Source: a bacterium 210917-SL.2.15
Lineage (GTDB): Bacteria > Bacillota > Clostridia > Oscillospirales > Oscillospiraceae
Length of the DNA stretch: 61,725 nt
Assembly (NCBI GenBank): GCA_020555605.1
Contig: JAJCJC010000015.1
Span: forward strand, 1 to 61,725
Direction: 5' to 3'
Of this stretch, positions 26,458 through 35,624 are shown piece by piece; position 1 is the first letter of the stretch; every line of letters begins with the position of its first letter. A model generated the notes under the pieces. It was not told the DNA's origin and did not search any database. It was given only the letters and a program-made list of their open reading frames with translations. The position numbers and the translations under genes are program-made.

Positions 26458-27186
26458 TCAAGAGATATCCTGCAGTCCTTTCCGCAAAAGTGCGATTTCC
26501 TCCGCCGTCAGGGGCCGCCATTTGCCCACAGACAGATCGCCCAGGCTGATCGGCCCTTCCTGCACGCGCCGGAGACGCAGCACATCCAGCGCACACGCGG
26601 CGCACATCCGCCGCACTTGTCGGTTTTTCCCTTCATGGATTACCACGGAAAGCACCCCGCCCCGGGCGGTTTCTCCCAACAGGCGCACATCCGGCCGACG
26701 GATCGGCTCTCCGTCCAGCGTTTCCATGCTCCGCAGCTGCCGAATTGCCGGACAGATCGGGCCGCGCACCCATACATGATAGGTCTTATCCACTTCGTGC
26801 CGGGGATGCAGAAGATGGTTGGTCATAGCGCCGTCATTGGTCAGTAGCAGCAGCCCTTCAGAATCCATATCGAGCCGCCCCACCGGCCACAACCGCTCCG
26901 ACACATCGGCTACCAGATCCATCACCGTTCTGCGTCCCTTTTCGTCCCGCACAGTGGTAACATAACCTCTAGGCTTATGAAGCATCAGATAGCAAAACCG
27001 TGCACGGCGGGGTAAGCACTTCCCGTCCACGCAGATTTCATCCGTCTCGGCATCTGCTTTCTCTCCAAGCTCTGCCCGCACACCGTTGACACGGACCCGT
27101 CCAGCTTCAATCAGCGCCTCCGCCGCCCGGCGCGAACACACACCGCAGGCAGATAGGATTTTACTGACACGCTCCTGCGTACCCAT
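26458..27186 (-). CDS. rluB: 23S rRNA pseudouridine synthase RluB-type
   Basis: A 242-residue enzyme. An S4 RNA-binding domain (about 5-50) is followed by the RsuA/RluB catalytic domain with GRLDMDSEGLLLLTNDG, which holds the catalytic Asp near 102, and the KNRQVRRM motif. It isomerises a uridine in 23S rRNA helix 80-type sites in the family. The ATG at 27186 has GAGG five bases away, better than the GTG one codon upstream. Last gene of the scpA-scpB-ytfJ-dacF unit. Confidence 0.92.
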   Translation of the reverse strand: MGTQERVSKILSACGVCSRRAAEALIEAGRVRVNGVRAELGEKADAETDEICVDGKCLPRRARFCYLMLHKPRGYVTTVRDEKGRRTVMDLVADVSERLWPVGRLDMDSEGLLLLTNDGAMTNHLLHPRHEVDKTYHVWVRGPICPAIRQLRSMETLDGEPIRRPDVRLLGETARGGVLSVVIHEGKNRQVRRMCAACALDVLRLRRVQEGPISLGDLSVGKWRPLTAEEIALLRKGLQDIS

Positions 27187-27222
27187 CACGTCCTCTTTTC
27201 TCTTTCTGTATTGATTGTTTCT

Positions 27223-28338
27223 TTACCAGTTCAAAGGCTGCATCACCTTTCGGAAGATACCGCCCACTCCGTCGTTCTGCCGCGGCAGGGCGGCAACGGT
27301 TTCGCCATAGCAGAGCTTCACCCGTCCGACCTCCCACCCGTTCAGCAGGAAAACGGCCTCTCCTGCTTCCTGTCCGGCGCAGGCCGGCGCGAACACGCTC
27401 TCCGGCGCGTCCAAGCGCATAGTCAATGTTTCGCCCGAAGCAACCGGATAGGAAAAGTCGCCGTCGAACTGCAGCGTCACTGTTCCCGCCGTGCCGCCGA
27501 TCACAGGGATCTGCGCCGCAGTTTCGCCCGCCGCAGCTGGCGTGTCCAGCTGATAGGTTCCGAATCCGTAATTGTAGAGCGCGGCATGATCTGCCCAGTC
27601 GTTGCCGTCTTTGAGCGTGACGGCAATCAGTTTCATACCATCTCGCACAGCGCAGCTCACCAGTGTCCGGCCAGAGGACTTGGTATAGCCTGTTTTCAAA
27701 CCGATGCAGCCCTCATACTGACTCAGCAGCTTATTATGATTCACCATAGTGCGGCCGCCGATGGTGATGCGCTTGGTAGATACGATGCGCGCAAACGTCT
27801 CGTTTTTCATCGCATAGGCCGCCAGCACCGCCATGTCCCGGGCTGTGGAATAATGGTCCTCCGCGTCCAGGCCGTTGGGATTGGCAAAGGACGTATGCGC
27901 AAGGCCAAGCTCCCCGGCCTTTTCATTCATGCGCGCCACGAATGCATCCACACCCGGCCCGCAGTGGTCCGCCACCGCCAGGGCGGCATCGTTGCCGGAG
28001 CAGAGCATCAGGCCGTAGAGCAGGGTTTCCAGCGTCAGCTCTTCCCCTGGCTTGAGATACATGGACGAGCCTTCCACCATATGGGACTGCTTGATCTCCA
28101 CGACTTCATCGAGCGCGCAGGATTCGATGGCCACCAGCGCCGTCATGATTTTGGTGGTGCTGGCAATGCCCAGTTCCTGGTCGCTGTTTTGGGCGTACAA
28201 AATACGTCCGCTGTCCGCCTCCATCAAAATGGCCGCGGCGGCAGAAATCCCCACAGCCTGGGGATACTGCACGGAAAAGCAAAGAGAGAGCACGCACAAA
28301 GCGGCGCTCAGCAGTTTTTTGCTTCGTTTTTGAAACAT
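27223..28338 (-). CDS. dacF: D-alanyl-D-alanine carboxypeptidase, DacF-like
   Basis: A 371-residue class A low-molecular-weight PBP. The signal peptide (about 1-33) ends after FSVQYPQAVG. The active-site motifs are STTK (about 61-64), SGN (about 120-122) and KTG (about 216-218). A PBP5-like C-terminal domain follows, but a clear amphipathic membrane anchor is less obvious than in PBP5. It trims stem peptides. Next to ytfJ and scpAB, the neighbourhood fits the sporulation-linked DacF. Confidence 0.9.
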   Translation of the reverse strand: MFQKRSKKLLSAALCVLSLCFSVQYPQAVGISAAAAILMEADSGRILYAQNSDQELGIASTTKIMTALVAIESCALDEVVEIKQSHMVEGSSMYLKPGEELTLETLLYGLMLCSGNDAALAVADHCGPGVDAFVARMNEKAGELGLAHTSFANPNGLDAEDHYSTARDMAVLAAYAMKNETFARIVSTKRITIGGRTMVNHNKLLSQYEGCIGLKTGYTKSSGRTLVSCAVRDGMKLIAVTLKDGNDWADHAALYNYGFGTYQLDTPAAAGETAAQIPVIGGTAGTVTLQFDGDFSYPVASGETLTMRLDAPESVFAPACAGQEAGEAVFLLNGWEVGRVKLCYGETVAALPRQNDGVGGIFRKVMQPLNW

Positions 28339-28374
28339 TCAGGATCACCTCACGGTGAGCCTTAGTATTCCCCT

Positions 28375-28770
28375 TTATTCCTGCGTTTTCTCCTGATTTC
28401 GATGAATAAATTTATCCACTTTATCCATGATATCCGGCGCCATATCGATCACGCGGTCCAGCGTGCTGGCTGGCGGCACCGCCACGGGAAGCACCCGCAC
28501 AAATCCGTCTTTTACCACCAAAAACGCAATCGGTGCAATATCCACGCCAGCGCCGCTGCCGCCGGCAAAGCTGGCATCCTTTCCGGCGGTATACTTTGTA
28601 TTGTAATCACCGCCGCCGCTGCCAAATCCAAAACTCATCCGAGACACCGGGATCAGCGTCACGCCGTCGGGAGTTGTTATGGGCTGGCCTACAATGGCGT
28701 TGGCATCCACCATTTCCCGCATTTTTTCCATCGTGACTGCCATAAGGTCGTTAATCGGATGTTTCTCCAT
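28375..28770 (-). CDS. ytfJ: Sporulation protein YtfJ (GerW family)
   Basis: A 131-residue protein of the GerW/YtfJ family. The conserved Gly-rich core FGFGSGGGDYNTKY is near 48-61, with GGSGAGVDIAPIAF near 70-83. It is needed for normal spore germination in Bacillus. Its location between DUF2953 and dacF is conserved in Clostridia. Confidence 0.93.
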   Translation of the reverse strand: MEKHPINDLMAVTMEKMREMVDANAIVGQPITTPDGVTLIPVSRMSFGFGSGGGDYNTKYTAGKDASFAGGSGAGVDIAPIAFLVVKDGFVRVLPVAVPPASTLDRVIDMAPDIMDKVDKFIHRNQEKTQE

Positions 28771-28797
28771 GTTGAATTCCTTCCTTTCTTACCGCAT

Positions 28798-29475
28798 TCA
28801 GGCCGCGTCCAATTTTTGTACGGAGGCAGTCTTTTCTTGCTTCTGCTGTTGATTCTTTTCAGGCTTTGTTTTTTTCCAAAACCGAAAAAGGGGCTTCAGA
28901 CATCTCAGCCCATCTGCCAAAACGATAGCCGCACCATGGAGCAACCGCATTGTGAGAAAAAGCTCTCCCTCGACCCGGCTCTGCTGCGCGGCGAAATCTA
29001 ACTCGATCCGCACCGTCCGGCGCTCCACGGAAACGGTATTCTCGATCACAGCCAAAAGGGGCCACAGAACGGTGTTCACCATGCCGTAGCGTCGGGCAGC
29101 CTCCGCTGGATTGGGATCAGAGATTACCAAATGCAGGGACAGGCAACGCACCCGTATTCCCCGCCGCACTCGCCCCAAAACATCCAGTAGTGGCGGAAGC
29201 AGTTCTTTCAGCAGCGAAAAAACCGCCTCAGCTGTCATATTCGGTTTCGACGCTTTCTCTGTGCCTTTATCCAGCGCATTTTTCTTCACGTTTTTCCGCT
29301 TTTTGTCCGCATTAGACTTTGCATCTTTTTCCGGATAGACCTGGAGCATCGCCGGGCCAAACTGCAGCCAAACGCGCAACTGAACAGCATCGTATACCAG
29401 GCGCACGCCGATCTTCATCGACAGCAGCAGACACAGCACCAGCGCAACCGCGCCAAGAACGATCCACAGCAACAT
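28798..29475 (-). CDS. DUF2953-family membrane protein
   Basis: A 225-residue protein with one N-terminal helix (MLLWIVLGAVALVLCLLLS), then a beta-rich part (GVRLVYDAVQLRVWLQFG), a basic Lys/Asn linker, and a helical C-terminal half ending in a Lys/Gln-rich tail. AAAGGAGCG lies before the ATG at 29475; a longer start at 29598 would run deep into scpB and is rejected. DUF2953 always accompanies ytfJ in Clostridia; function unknown. Confidence 0.85.
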   Translation of the reverse strand: MLLWIVLGAVALVLCLLLSMKIGVRLVYDAVQLRVWLQFGPAMLQVYPEKDAKSNADKKRKNVKKNALDKGTEKASKPNMTAEAVFSLLKELLPPLLDVLGRVRRGIRVRCLSLHLVISDPNPAEAARRYGMVNTVLWPLLAVIENTVSVERRTVRIELDFAAQQSRVEGELFLTMRLLHGAAIVLADGLRCLKPLFRFWKKTKPEKNQQQKQEKTASVQKLDAA

Positions 29476-29509
29476 CCCGAACGCTCCTTTCCATGGCAGT
29501 CTATATCCA

Positions 29510-30160
29510 TCAGGCTTCCGTCTTCGGTGTTTCCGTTTCCATTTGCACCGGGCTGGGCTGCCCATCCTCCAAAGGCAAAGAAGGCTCATCCGGCGCAATC
29601 ACCGTGCCGTCGTCGCCCAGACGCAGCTGGCCGTCGGTTTCCACTCCGGGCATTTCCGGCAGCTCCTCCAACGAGGACAGATGAAATGCGCGCAGAAAAT
29701 CCTTCGTCGTACGATACAAGCGCGGCCGGCCGGGCACCTGCAGTTTCCCGCATTCCTCGATCAGATGCCGGTCCAACAAAAGGCCCACCGTATAAGCGCT
29801 GTCCACCCCACGGATCTGATCGATATATGCCCGGGTCGTGGGCTGATAGTAGGCTACGATGGTCAGCACTTCCAGCGCGCTTTGCGACAGCTTCGCCGGC
29901 TTTCGGATCTCAAAGGCCCGGCGGATCACTTCGCCGTATTCCGGCGCAGAAACCATCTGATAAGAATCATCCATACGGATCAGGCGCATTCCGCGCCGCT
30001 CATAGGCGTAATAACCCGCCAGCTGCTGCAGCAGCTGACCCGTGGTCTCCCGGTCCAGCTCCAATGCAAAGGCAAGGCGTCCCACATCCACCGGCTCGCC
30101 GGAGGCAAACAGGATGCTTTCCAAAACAGACACCAATTCTTTTGTTTCCAGATTTTCCAT
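29510..30160 (-). CDS. scpB: Segregation and condensation protein ScpB
   Basis: A 216-residue protein with two winged-helix domains (ESILFASGEPVDV near 12, and the TRAYIDQIRGVDS motif near 103). A Pro/Glu-rich tail ends it. It dimerises and binds ScpA in the SMC complex that compacts chromosomes. The start MENLETKEL at 30160 has AGGGAG eight bases upstream. Confidence 0.93.
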   Translation of the reverse strand: MENLETKELVSVLESILFASGEPVDVGRLAFALELDRETTGQLLQQLAGYYAYERRGMRLIRMDDSYQMVSAPEYGEVIRRAFEIRKPAKLSQSALEVLTIVAYYQPTTRAYIDQIRGVDSAYTVGLLLDRHLIEECGKLQVPGRPRLYRTTKDFLRAFHLSSLEELPEMPGVETDGQLRLGDDGTVIAPDEPSLPLEDGQPSPVQMETETPKTEA

Positions 30161-30179
30161 AGTTCTCCCTGCTTTCGCC

Positions 30180-30968
30180 TCAGAAAAGCTGGGCTGTATC
30201 AGCGTTTTCGTCAATGCATTTCACCGTGCAGTCCCGTTCGCTGCCGGTCACATGCACCACGTGAGCCTTGCACAGCTCCAGCACCGCCAGGAACGTGGCC
30301 ACCAGCTCACTACGGCTGTGGGCGCCAAGAAACAGAAGCTGAAACCGTGTGATACCGCCTTTTACCAGCCGGCAGAGCAGATCCCGGGCCTTATCCTGCA
30401 CCGGATAGGGTTCGCGCATTACAATCCCGTCAAAAGAATGCAGCGAGGGCACCGTTTGACGGCTGGAGCGGTCCAGAAGATCCTGCATGCACAAGACCAA
30501 ATCGGACTTTTCCTGATCGTATTCAAAAATCTTGCTCCGGTCCATTGGCTCAGGGCGTTTGGTGAAAATATCCCGCCCATATTCCCCGCGCACTTCCAGC
30601 TTTCCCGCCATGGCTTTGACGCGCATATAATCTTCATTGCGCTGACGCTCCTCCAGAGAGCGGATCAGCTGATCCATCTCGGACTTGGCTTCCTCATCCT
30701 CCATGGACAGCAGCATCCTGGTTTTAATGTAAACCAAGTGGGCGGCCATAGCGACAAATTCACTCGCCACTTCCAGATCCATTTTCTGGCGCTGCTCGAT
30801 ATAAGCGAGATATTGATCCAGAATATCCGCAATTTTGATATCCTGAATCGCAATCTTATTTTTGCTCAAAAGATACAAAATCAAATCAAGCGGACCCACA
30901 AAATTTTCAAGAGCGTCTTCTTCTTTGATTTTAACCACATGCTCCAATTGAAAAATTGGCGTCTCCAT
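30180..30968 (-). CDS. scpA: Segregation and condensation protein ScpA
   Basis: A 262-residue kleisin. The N-terminal motif NFVGPLDLILYLLSKNKI is diagnostic, followed by IADILDQYLAYI, and the C-terminal winged helix (about 185-245) closes the SMC ring. It sits 19 bases before scpB. A GGGGGAGCG site precedes the ATG. Confidence 0.95.
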   Translation of the reverse strand: METPIFQLEHVVKIKEEDALENFVGPLDLILYLLSKNKIAIQDIKIADILDQYLAYIEQRQKMDLEVASEFVAMAAHLVYIKTRMLLSMEDEEAKSEMDQLIRSLEERQRNEDYMRVKAMAGKLEVRGEYGRDIFTKRPEPMDRSKIFEYDQEKSDLVLCMQDLLDRSSRQTVPSLHSFDGIVMREPYPVQDKARDLLCRLVKGGITRFQLLFLGAHSRSELVATFLAVLELCKAHVVHVTGSERDCTVKCIDENADTAQLF

Positions 30969-30986
30969 ATATTCGCTCCCCCGCCC

Positions 30987-31643
30987 TTACAGGCCCACCA
31001 GCGTCAGGAGCGCATGGAACACCGTACTCATCAGCGCCGACAAAAAGCCGCCGCCCGCGCCCACGAAAGCCAGTGCCAGCAGCAAAAGCATACCGTAACG
31101 CTCATAATACATCAGTTTGAGATAGGCCGTATCCGGCAGAAAAGAAAAGAGAACCTTGGACCCGTCCAATGGGGGGATGGGGATCAGGTTGAAGGTACCG
31201 AGGCCCACGCTTAAAAAGGCAGTGGTATACAAGAAGCCATATAGCGCCACCGTAAAGGCAGTGGCCGCCACATGGTAGGCCATAAAACGGCATACAAGCA
31301 GCAGCACCAGCGCCAGAACAAAGTTGGAAACCGGCCCCGCCAAAGCGGTAAGCGCCATTCCGGACTTCGGATTCTTAAAATAGCGCATATCCACAGGGAC
31401 TGGCTTTGCCCAGCCGAACCCAACAAAAAACATCATCAGAAGCCCCAGCGGATCAATATGCCGCAGAGGATTCAGGGACAGGCGGTGCTCGCTTTTTGCC
31501 GTGGGATCGCCCAGAGCATAAGCCGCCAGGCCGTGGCTGGTTTCATGCACCGTCAGGCACAAAAACACGGCCGCCACCCGCAGCAAAAGGCTCAGCAGAT
31601 TGGTAAGATCGATCTGGGAAAACAGATCGTTCAGATAATGCAT
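30987..31643 (-). CDS. Site-2-protease-family membrane metalloprotease
   Basis: A 218-residue, about five-helix protein. The zinc motif HETSHG is near 34-39 and the second motif NPLRHIDPLG near 58-67 follows the S2P NPxxHIDPxG pattern. The third Asp ligand is in PPLDGSKV near 162. Substrate unknown; by position it leads the scpA-scpB operon, as in many Clostridia. ATG at 31643 is chosen over a TTG at 31691. Confidence 0.9.
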   Translation of the reverse strand: MHYLNDLFSQIDLTNLLSLLLRVAAVFLCLTVHETSHGLAAYALGDPTAKSEHRLSLNPLRHIDPLGLLMMFFVGFGWAKPVPVDMRYFKNPKSGMALTALAGPVSNFVLALVLLLVCRFMAYHVAATAFTVALYGFLYTTAFLSVGLGTFNLIPIPPLDGSKVLFSFLPDTAYLKLMYYERYGMLLLLALAFVGAGGGFLSALMSTVFHALLTLVGL

Positions 31644-31807
31644 CAAAGAGAGATCCCTCGTTTCCTCGCCGCAAAAAGTGCAGCCGGCCAAAATAGATAG
31701 TTTATTTTAGCATATTTTTTCCAGTCTGGCAAGCCGGAGTCGGGATTCTCCATTCCCGTTTCCAGCAGCGGCAACGCATCTTTCCTCCCGTCCCTTTTGC
31801 AGTGCTG

Positions 31808-31844
31808 AATAAAAACCGCACTGTCCGGATCGGGCAGTGCGGTT
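31808..31844 (-). terminator. Terminator after sigG
   Basis: A 10-bp stem (31814-31823 with 31835-31844) plus T5 on the minus strand. The 220 bases between sigG and the S2P gene hold nothing else recognisable. Confidence 0.8.
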
Positions 31845-31862
31845 CGTATTATTTTTTATCTC

Positions 31863-32633
31863 TTACAGATCCTTTTTGATCTGTTTGATAGCGTTTTTTT
31901 CCAGTCTTGACACCTGTGCCTGGGAAATGCCTACTTCGTCGGACACCTCCATCTGCGTCTTTCCTTCACAAAAACGCATCGTCAGAATACGGCGTTCACG
32001 GTCCGTCAGGTGGCCGATGGCGTCTTTCAATGCGATCTGTTCAAGCCAGCTTTCGTCTGTGTTTTTGGTGTCGCTCACCTGATCGATGACACAAATGGCG
32101 TCCCCGCTGTCGGAATAGATCGGCTCATAAAGCGATACCGGCGCCACAATGGCGTCCAGCGCGAACACCACTTCTTCACGGGGGATGCCCAACTCTTTGG
32201 CGATCTCTTCCACCGTAGGTTCCTTCTGCGTGCTCCCCATCAGCTTTTCTTTGGCCTGAAGCACACGGTAAGCCGTGTCGCGCATGCTGCGGCTGACACG
32301 GATAGCGCTGTTGTCCCGTAGATACCGGCGAATCTCTCCCACGATCATTGGCACGCCGTAGGTGGAAAAACGCACCGGCTGGTTAATGTCAAAATTGTCG
32401 ATGGCTTTGATCAGGCCAATGCACCCGATCTGAAACAAGTCATCCGCATTTTCCCCGCGCCCGGTAAACTTCTGGATCACGGAAAGCACCAGACGCAGGT
32501 TTCCTTCGATCAGCTCCTGGCGCGCCTGCATGTTGCCCTCCTTGGTCTGTTTCAGCAAGGCAATCGTTTCCGCATTCTTGAGTACTTTCAATTTTGCGGT
32601 GTTCACACCGCAGATCTCCACTTTGCTCTGCAT
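31863..32633 (-). CDS. sigG: Sporulation sigma factor SigG
   Basis: A 256-residue sigma-70 family factor that drives late forespore genes. It begins with the SigG-specific leader MQSKVEICGVNTAKLKVL. Region 2 (DLFQIGCIGLIKAIDNFD), region 3 and region 4 (LTDRERRILTMRFCEGKTQMEVSDEVGIS) are complete. Its presence indicates a spore-forming lineage. spoIIGA-sigE are not adjacent. Confidence 0.95.
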   Translation of the reverse strand: MQSKVEICGVNTAKLKVLKNAETIALLKQTKEGNMQARQELIEGNLRLVLSVIQKFTGRGENADDLFQIGCIGLIKAIDNFDINQPVRFSTYGVPMIVGEIRRYLRDNSAIRVSRSMRDTAYRVLQAKEKLMGSTQKEPTVEEIAKELGIPREEVVFALDAIVAPVSLYEPIYSDSGDAICVIDQVSDTKNTDESWLEQIALKDAIGHLTDRERRILTMRFCEGKTQMEVSDEVGISQAQVSRLEKNAIKQIKKDL

Positions 32634-32674
32634 GCCGCCTGTTGCCTCCCGACGCGTTCGTTTTCGGTGTTATC

Positions 32675-32702
32675 AGTATTGCCAGCAAAGCGGTTCTTAT
32701 TC
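32675..32702 (-). promoter_or_regulatory. Possible forespore-type promoter of sigG
   Basis: Minus strand GAATA (32698-32702), 16-base spacer, CAATACT (32675-32681), about 42 bases before the sigG ATG. It loosely resembles sigma-G sites (GMATR and CATWMTA). No sigma-A promoter is evident here. Weak call. Confidence 0.3.
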
Positions 32703-32819
32703 TCCGGGCGCAGGCAAAAAGAATGTCGTTGCGGCGCGCTTTTGCGCGATTTTGCATTGGACAGGCGGAGCGCGGCATAAAATGTCCAAAAGACGGCATA
32801 TTGGGAAAGGAGGCTTTCC

Positions 32820-33101
32820 ATGCAATGCAGAATCACGGACCTGCGATGCAAGGAGATCATCAATATTTGTGACGGCAAGCGCATCGGTTACGCCGAGGAT
32901 GTGGATCTGGTGCTGCCGGAAGGACGGGTCTGCGCAATCATCGCCTATGGCAAGGGCCGCTTTTTCGGCCTGCTGCGGGGCGAGGAATATTACATCCCCT
33001 GGGACTGCATCAAACAAATCGGAGACGATCTCATCCTGGTCGACAAATCCTTTCAACGAAAAGGCCCCCCGCCGGAGCGCAACCACCGCTGGCATTTTTG
33101 A
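32820..33101 (+). CDS. ylmC: YlmC/YmxH-family PRC-barrel sporulation protein
   Basis: A 93-residue single PRC-barrel protein starting MQCRITDLRCKEIINI. It ends in a basic tail after a VDKSF strand. YlmC/YmxH proteins are common in spore formers, where the gene lies close to sigG, as here (divergent, 186 bases apart). Function is not established. GGAAAGGAGG precedes the ATG. Confidence 0.88.
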   Translation: MQCRITDLRCKEIINICDGKRIGYAEDVDLVLPEGRVCAIIAYGKGRFFGLLRGEEYYIPWDCIKQIGDDLILVDKSFQRKGPPPERNHRWHF

Positions 33102-33182
33102 AAACGGCGCGGCTATGGCGGCGCCTTGCAGAACAATCAGGCCGAATCAGCCTGAAGCCGCAGAAAAGCGGCAAAAAAATCC

Positions 33183-33211
33183 TTGCAAATCAATCTCTTT
33201 TGTGATATAGT
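33183..33211 (+). promoter_or_regulatory. Promoter of rpsB-tsf
   Basis: TTGCAA (33183-33188), 17-base spacer, TATAGT (33206-33211). About 105 bases of leader follow before rpsB, with a GGTGCTGCC/GGCAGT stem that may be the autogenous S2 control site known in other bacteria. Confidence 0.7.
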
Positions 33212-33324
33212 ATTACAGCATTCCGCACAGGAGCAGATCTTCGGTCGGTGCTGCCGCTGCGGCAGTTAGCCGGGGAGAGGAAGCTTCTGGAGGTAAAAAA
33301 CTAAATTTGGAGGAAACAAACATT

Positions 33325-34053
33325 ATGGCAAATCAGAACGTCGTATCCATGAAGCAGCTGCTCGAAGCTGGCGTCCACTTCGGTCACCAGACCCGCCGCT
33401 GGAACCCCAAAATGGCTCCCTACATTTATACAGAGCGCAACGGCATCTACATTGTCGACCTGCAGAAAACCGTTAAGAAGCTGGAAGAGGCTTATAACTT
33501 CGTGCTGAATCTGGCGCAGAACGGCGGCTCTCTCCTGTTCGTCGGCACCAAGAAGCAGGCGCAGGAAGCCATTAAGGAAGAAGCCGCTCGCTGCGGCCAG
33601 TACTATGTCAACGCTCGTTGGCTGGGCGGTATGCTTACCAACTTCAAGACCATGCGCGGCCGTGTGGATCGCCTGACCCAGCTCAAGAAGATGCAGGAAG
33701 ACGGCACTTTCGACATGCTGCCCAAGAAGGAAGTCATGAAACATCTTGGTGAGATCGAAAAGCTGGAGAAATACTTGGGCGGCGTAAAGGAAATGAAGAA
33801 GCTGCCCGGCGCCATTTTCATCATCGACACCCGCAAGGAGCGCAACGCTATCGCCGAAGCACACAAACTGGGTATTCCCGTGGTCGCTATCGCTGATACC
33901 AACTGTGATCCCGATGAGATCGATTATCCCATCCCCGGCAACGATGACGCAATCCGCGCCATCAAGCTGATTGCTTCCGTCATGGCCAACGCCGTGTTGG
34001 AGGGCAAGCAGGGTGAGCAGGTGGAAGAGCCTGCCGTGGCCGCTGCGGAATAA
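33325..34053 (+). CDS. rpsB: 30S ribosomal protein S2
   Basis: A 242-residue S2 protein starting [16 protein letters not shown], with the [15 protein letters not shown] motif at 15-29 and the [12 protein letters not shown] motif near 205. TTGGAGGAAAC precedes ATG 33325; an in-frame ATG six codons earlier overlaps this site and is rejected. Followed by an attenuating terminator and tsf. Confidence 0.97.
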   Translation: MANQNVVSMKQLLEAGVHFGHQTRRWNPKMAPYIYTERNGIYIVDLQKTVKKLEEAYNFVLNLAQNGGSLLFVGTKKQAQEAIKEEAARCGQYYVNARWLGGMLTNFKTMRGRVDRLTQLKKMQEDGTFDMLPKKEVMKHLGEIEKLEKYLGGVKEMKKLPGAIFIIDTRKERNAIAEAHKLGIPVVAIADTNCDPDEIDYPIPGNDDAIRAIKLIASVMANAVLEGKQGEQVEEPAVAAAE

Positions 34054-34090
34054 GCCGCAGAGGCGTATCTGTTCCAATCGAACGCATTTG

Positions 34091-34125
34091 CCGGGGCGGT
34101 CTTCCCGTCCGCCCCGGATTTTTTT
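34091..34125 (+). terminator. Terminator/attenuator between rpsB and tsf
   Basis: A 9-bp perfect stem CCGGGGCGG/CCGCCCCGG with T7. It probably lowers tsf relative to rpsB, since no separate tsf promoter is clear in the 50 bases that remain. Confidence 0.85.
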
Positions 34126-34175
34126 ACGAGCAAATACGATTTACGATTAAGAAAAGAATCAGGAGGAAGATTATC

Positions 34176-35093
34176 ATGGCATTTACTGCAGCAGACGTGA
34201 AAAACCTGCGTGAAATGACCGGCGTGGGCATGATGGATTGTAAAAAGGCACTGACTGAAGCCGACGGCAACGTGGACAAGGCAATCGAGATCCTGCGCGA
34301 AAAGGGCTTGGCCGCTTCTCAGAAAAAGGCCGGCCGCATTGCCGCAGAAGGCATGGCTTACGCCACTGTGCTCGACGGCATTGGCGTGGTGGTGGAAGTC
34401 AACGCCGAAACCGACTTCGTGGGCAAGAACGAAAAATTTATTGACTTTGTCAAGGGCGTGGCCGCCACGGTGGCCAAGTGCGCTCCGGCAGATCTGGATG
34501 CTCTGATGGCCTGCAAGTATGCAGACACCGATCTGACAGTCGAACAGCAGCAGCAGGAAATGGTTCTAGTGATCGGCGAGAACATCAAGGTGCGCCGTTT
34601 TGCCCGGTTTGACAAGAACATCTGCGTCCCCTATATCCACGCCGGCGGCAAGATCGCCGTGCTGGTCAATCTGGAAACCAATCTGTCTGCAGAAACGGTC
34701 AATGAGACCGGCAAGGACGTGGCTATGCAGATCGCTGCCCTCAATCCTCGCTTCTGGGACAAGACCCAGGTCACTCAGGATGTGTTGGATGAGGAAAAGA
34801 AGATCCTGATGGTCCAGATGGAGAACGATCCCAAGATGGCAGGTAAACCCGAGCAGGTACGTGAGAAGATCGTCATGGGCAAGCTGAACAAGTTCTATTC
34901 TGAAAACTGCTTGCTGCAGCAGGAGTTCGTCAAGGACAACACCATGACTGTGGAGAAGTATATCGCCACCGCTGCCAAGAACCTGAGCGGCGAAATCAAG
35001 TTTGCCGACGCCATCCGTTTCGAAAAGGGCGAAGGCATCGAAAAGAAGCAGGAGAACTTTGCCGCAGAAATCGCTTCCATGGTAAAGGGCTGA
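34176..35093 (+). CDS. tsf: Elongation factor Ts
   Basis: A 305-residue nucleotide exchange factor for EF-Tu. The N-terminal UBA-like domain carries LREMTGVGMMDCKKAL (11-26), and TDFVGKNE follows near 80. Full length. AGGAGGAAG precedes the ATG. Confidence 0.97.
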   Translation: MAFTAADVKNLREMTGVGMMDCKKALTEADGNVDKAIEILREKGLAASQKKAGRIAAEGMAYATVLDGIGVVVEVNAETDFVGKNEKFIDFVKGVAATVAKCAPADLDALMACKYADTDLTVEQQQQEMVLVIGENIKVRRFARFDKNICVPYIHAGGKIAVLVNLETNLSAETVNETGKDVAMQIAALNPRFWDKTQVTQDVLDEEKKILMVQMENDPKMAGKPEQVREKIVMGKLNKFYSENCLLQQEFVKDNTMTVEKYIATAAKNLSGEIKFADAIRFEKGEGIEKKQENFAAEIASMVKG

Positions 35094-35178
35094 TCTGTTC
35101 TCTTTCGTACAGCAAAAAACCCGAAGCAGGAACAATCCTTTGAAGTAGTCAATAGTTAGTAGACACAAAAAATCTGTT

Positions 35179-35219
35179 AAACCACCAGTTCTGTTCGAAA
35201 CAGGACTGGTGGTTTTCCA
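35179..35219 (+). terminator. Terminator after tsf
   Basis: A 10-bp outer stem (AAACCACCAG/CTGGTGGTTT) with an inner CTGTT/AACAG stem, followed by T4. It closes the rpsB-tsf operon. Confidence 0.75.
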
Positions 35220-35244
35220 TCGAGTTTTCTCACGGGACGGATGT

Positions 35245-35438
35245 GCCCCCTTTCCCGAATTGATGGACAAAAAACATTCGTTATAATGGAAAGGAAAGGG
35301 GACAAAGGAAATGAAAAACAAACGCAAAAAAGGGATAGCGCCGCCCCGATACGACGAGGCGATCTGAGAGATTTTACGTATTACTGCGATTCATTCCGTT
35401 TTTTCGCGCTTTTTACTGTCTATTTTTTCGGGAAGGGC
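35245..35438 (+). mobile_element. Miniature (194-bp) derivative of the IS3-family element seen at 54.8 kb
   Basis: The left 117 bases match the left end of the element at 54771 (terminal repeat, promoter-like TATAATGG, orfA start codon and its first codons) with few differences. The right 77 bases match its right end. The whole transposase between is gone, joined at a GCG-ATCTGAG junction. Here orfA keeps an open frame for 17 codons, then meets a TGA. The flanks hold imperfect copies of GTCAATAG...AGACAC (about 35143 and 35497), possibly scars of another insertion. The rest of the 530-base gap between tsf and the ferredoxin gene has only two terminators. Confidence 0.8.
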
Positions 35439-35543
35439 TCATTAATATCTAACGCTATTAAGCTTTCTGCGCAAAACTATACCGTGTATCACTGAAATGT
35501 CAATAGACACTCCCACTGTTTTTGTATCATAATTGAAACGATA

Positions 35544-35582
35544 AACGTCCGGGGCCGCAGCACTGCTGCGGCCCCGGACGTT
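35544..35582 (-). terminator. Terminator after the ferredoxin gene
   Basis: A 17-bp perfect GC-rich stem with loop CACTG. The T-rich tail is modest on both strands, so it may also stop plus-strand transcription coming from tsf. Confidence 0.7.
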
Positions 35583-35624
35583 CCTTTTCCCGGCTGTCAG
35601 CCGGCGCTTTGGAAAAACGTCTTT

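Noticed and set aside
35241..35495. An 84-codon frame after tsf
   Set aside because: It crosses the junction of the two IS ends and is not a gene in its own right.
35143..35510. GTCAATAG...AGACAC imperfect repeats as a target duplication of the miniature element
   Set aside because: They are too far from the element's ends (about 100 and 60 bases) and too imperfect; possibly scars of something else.
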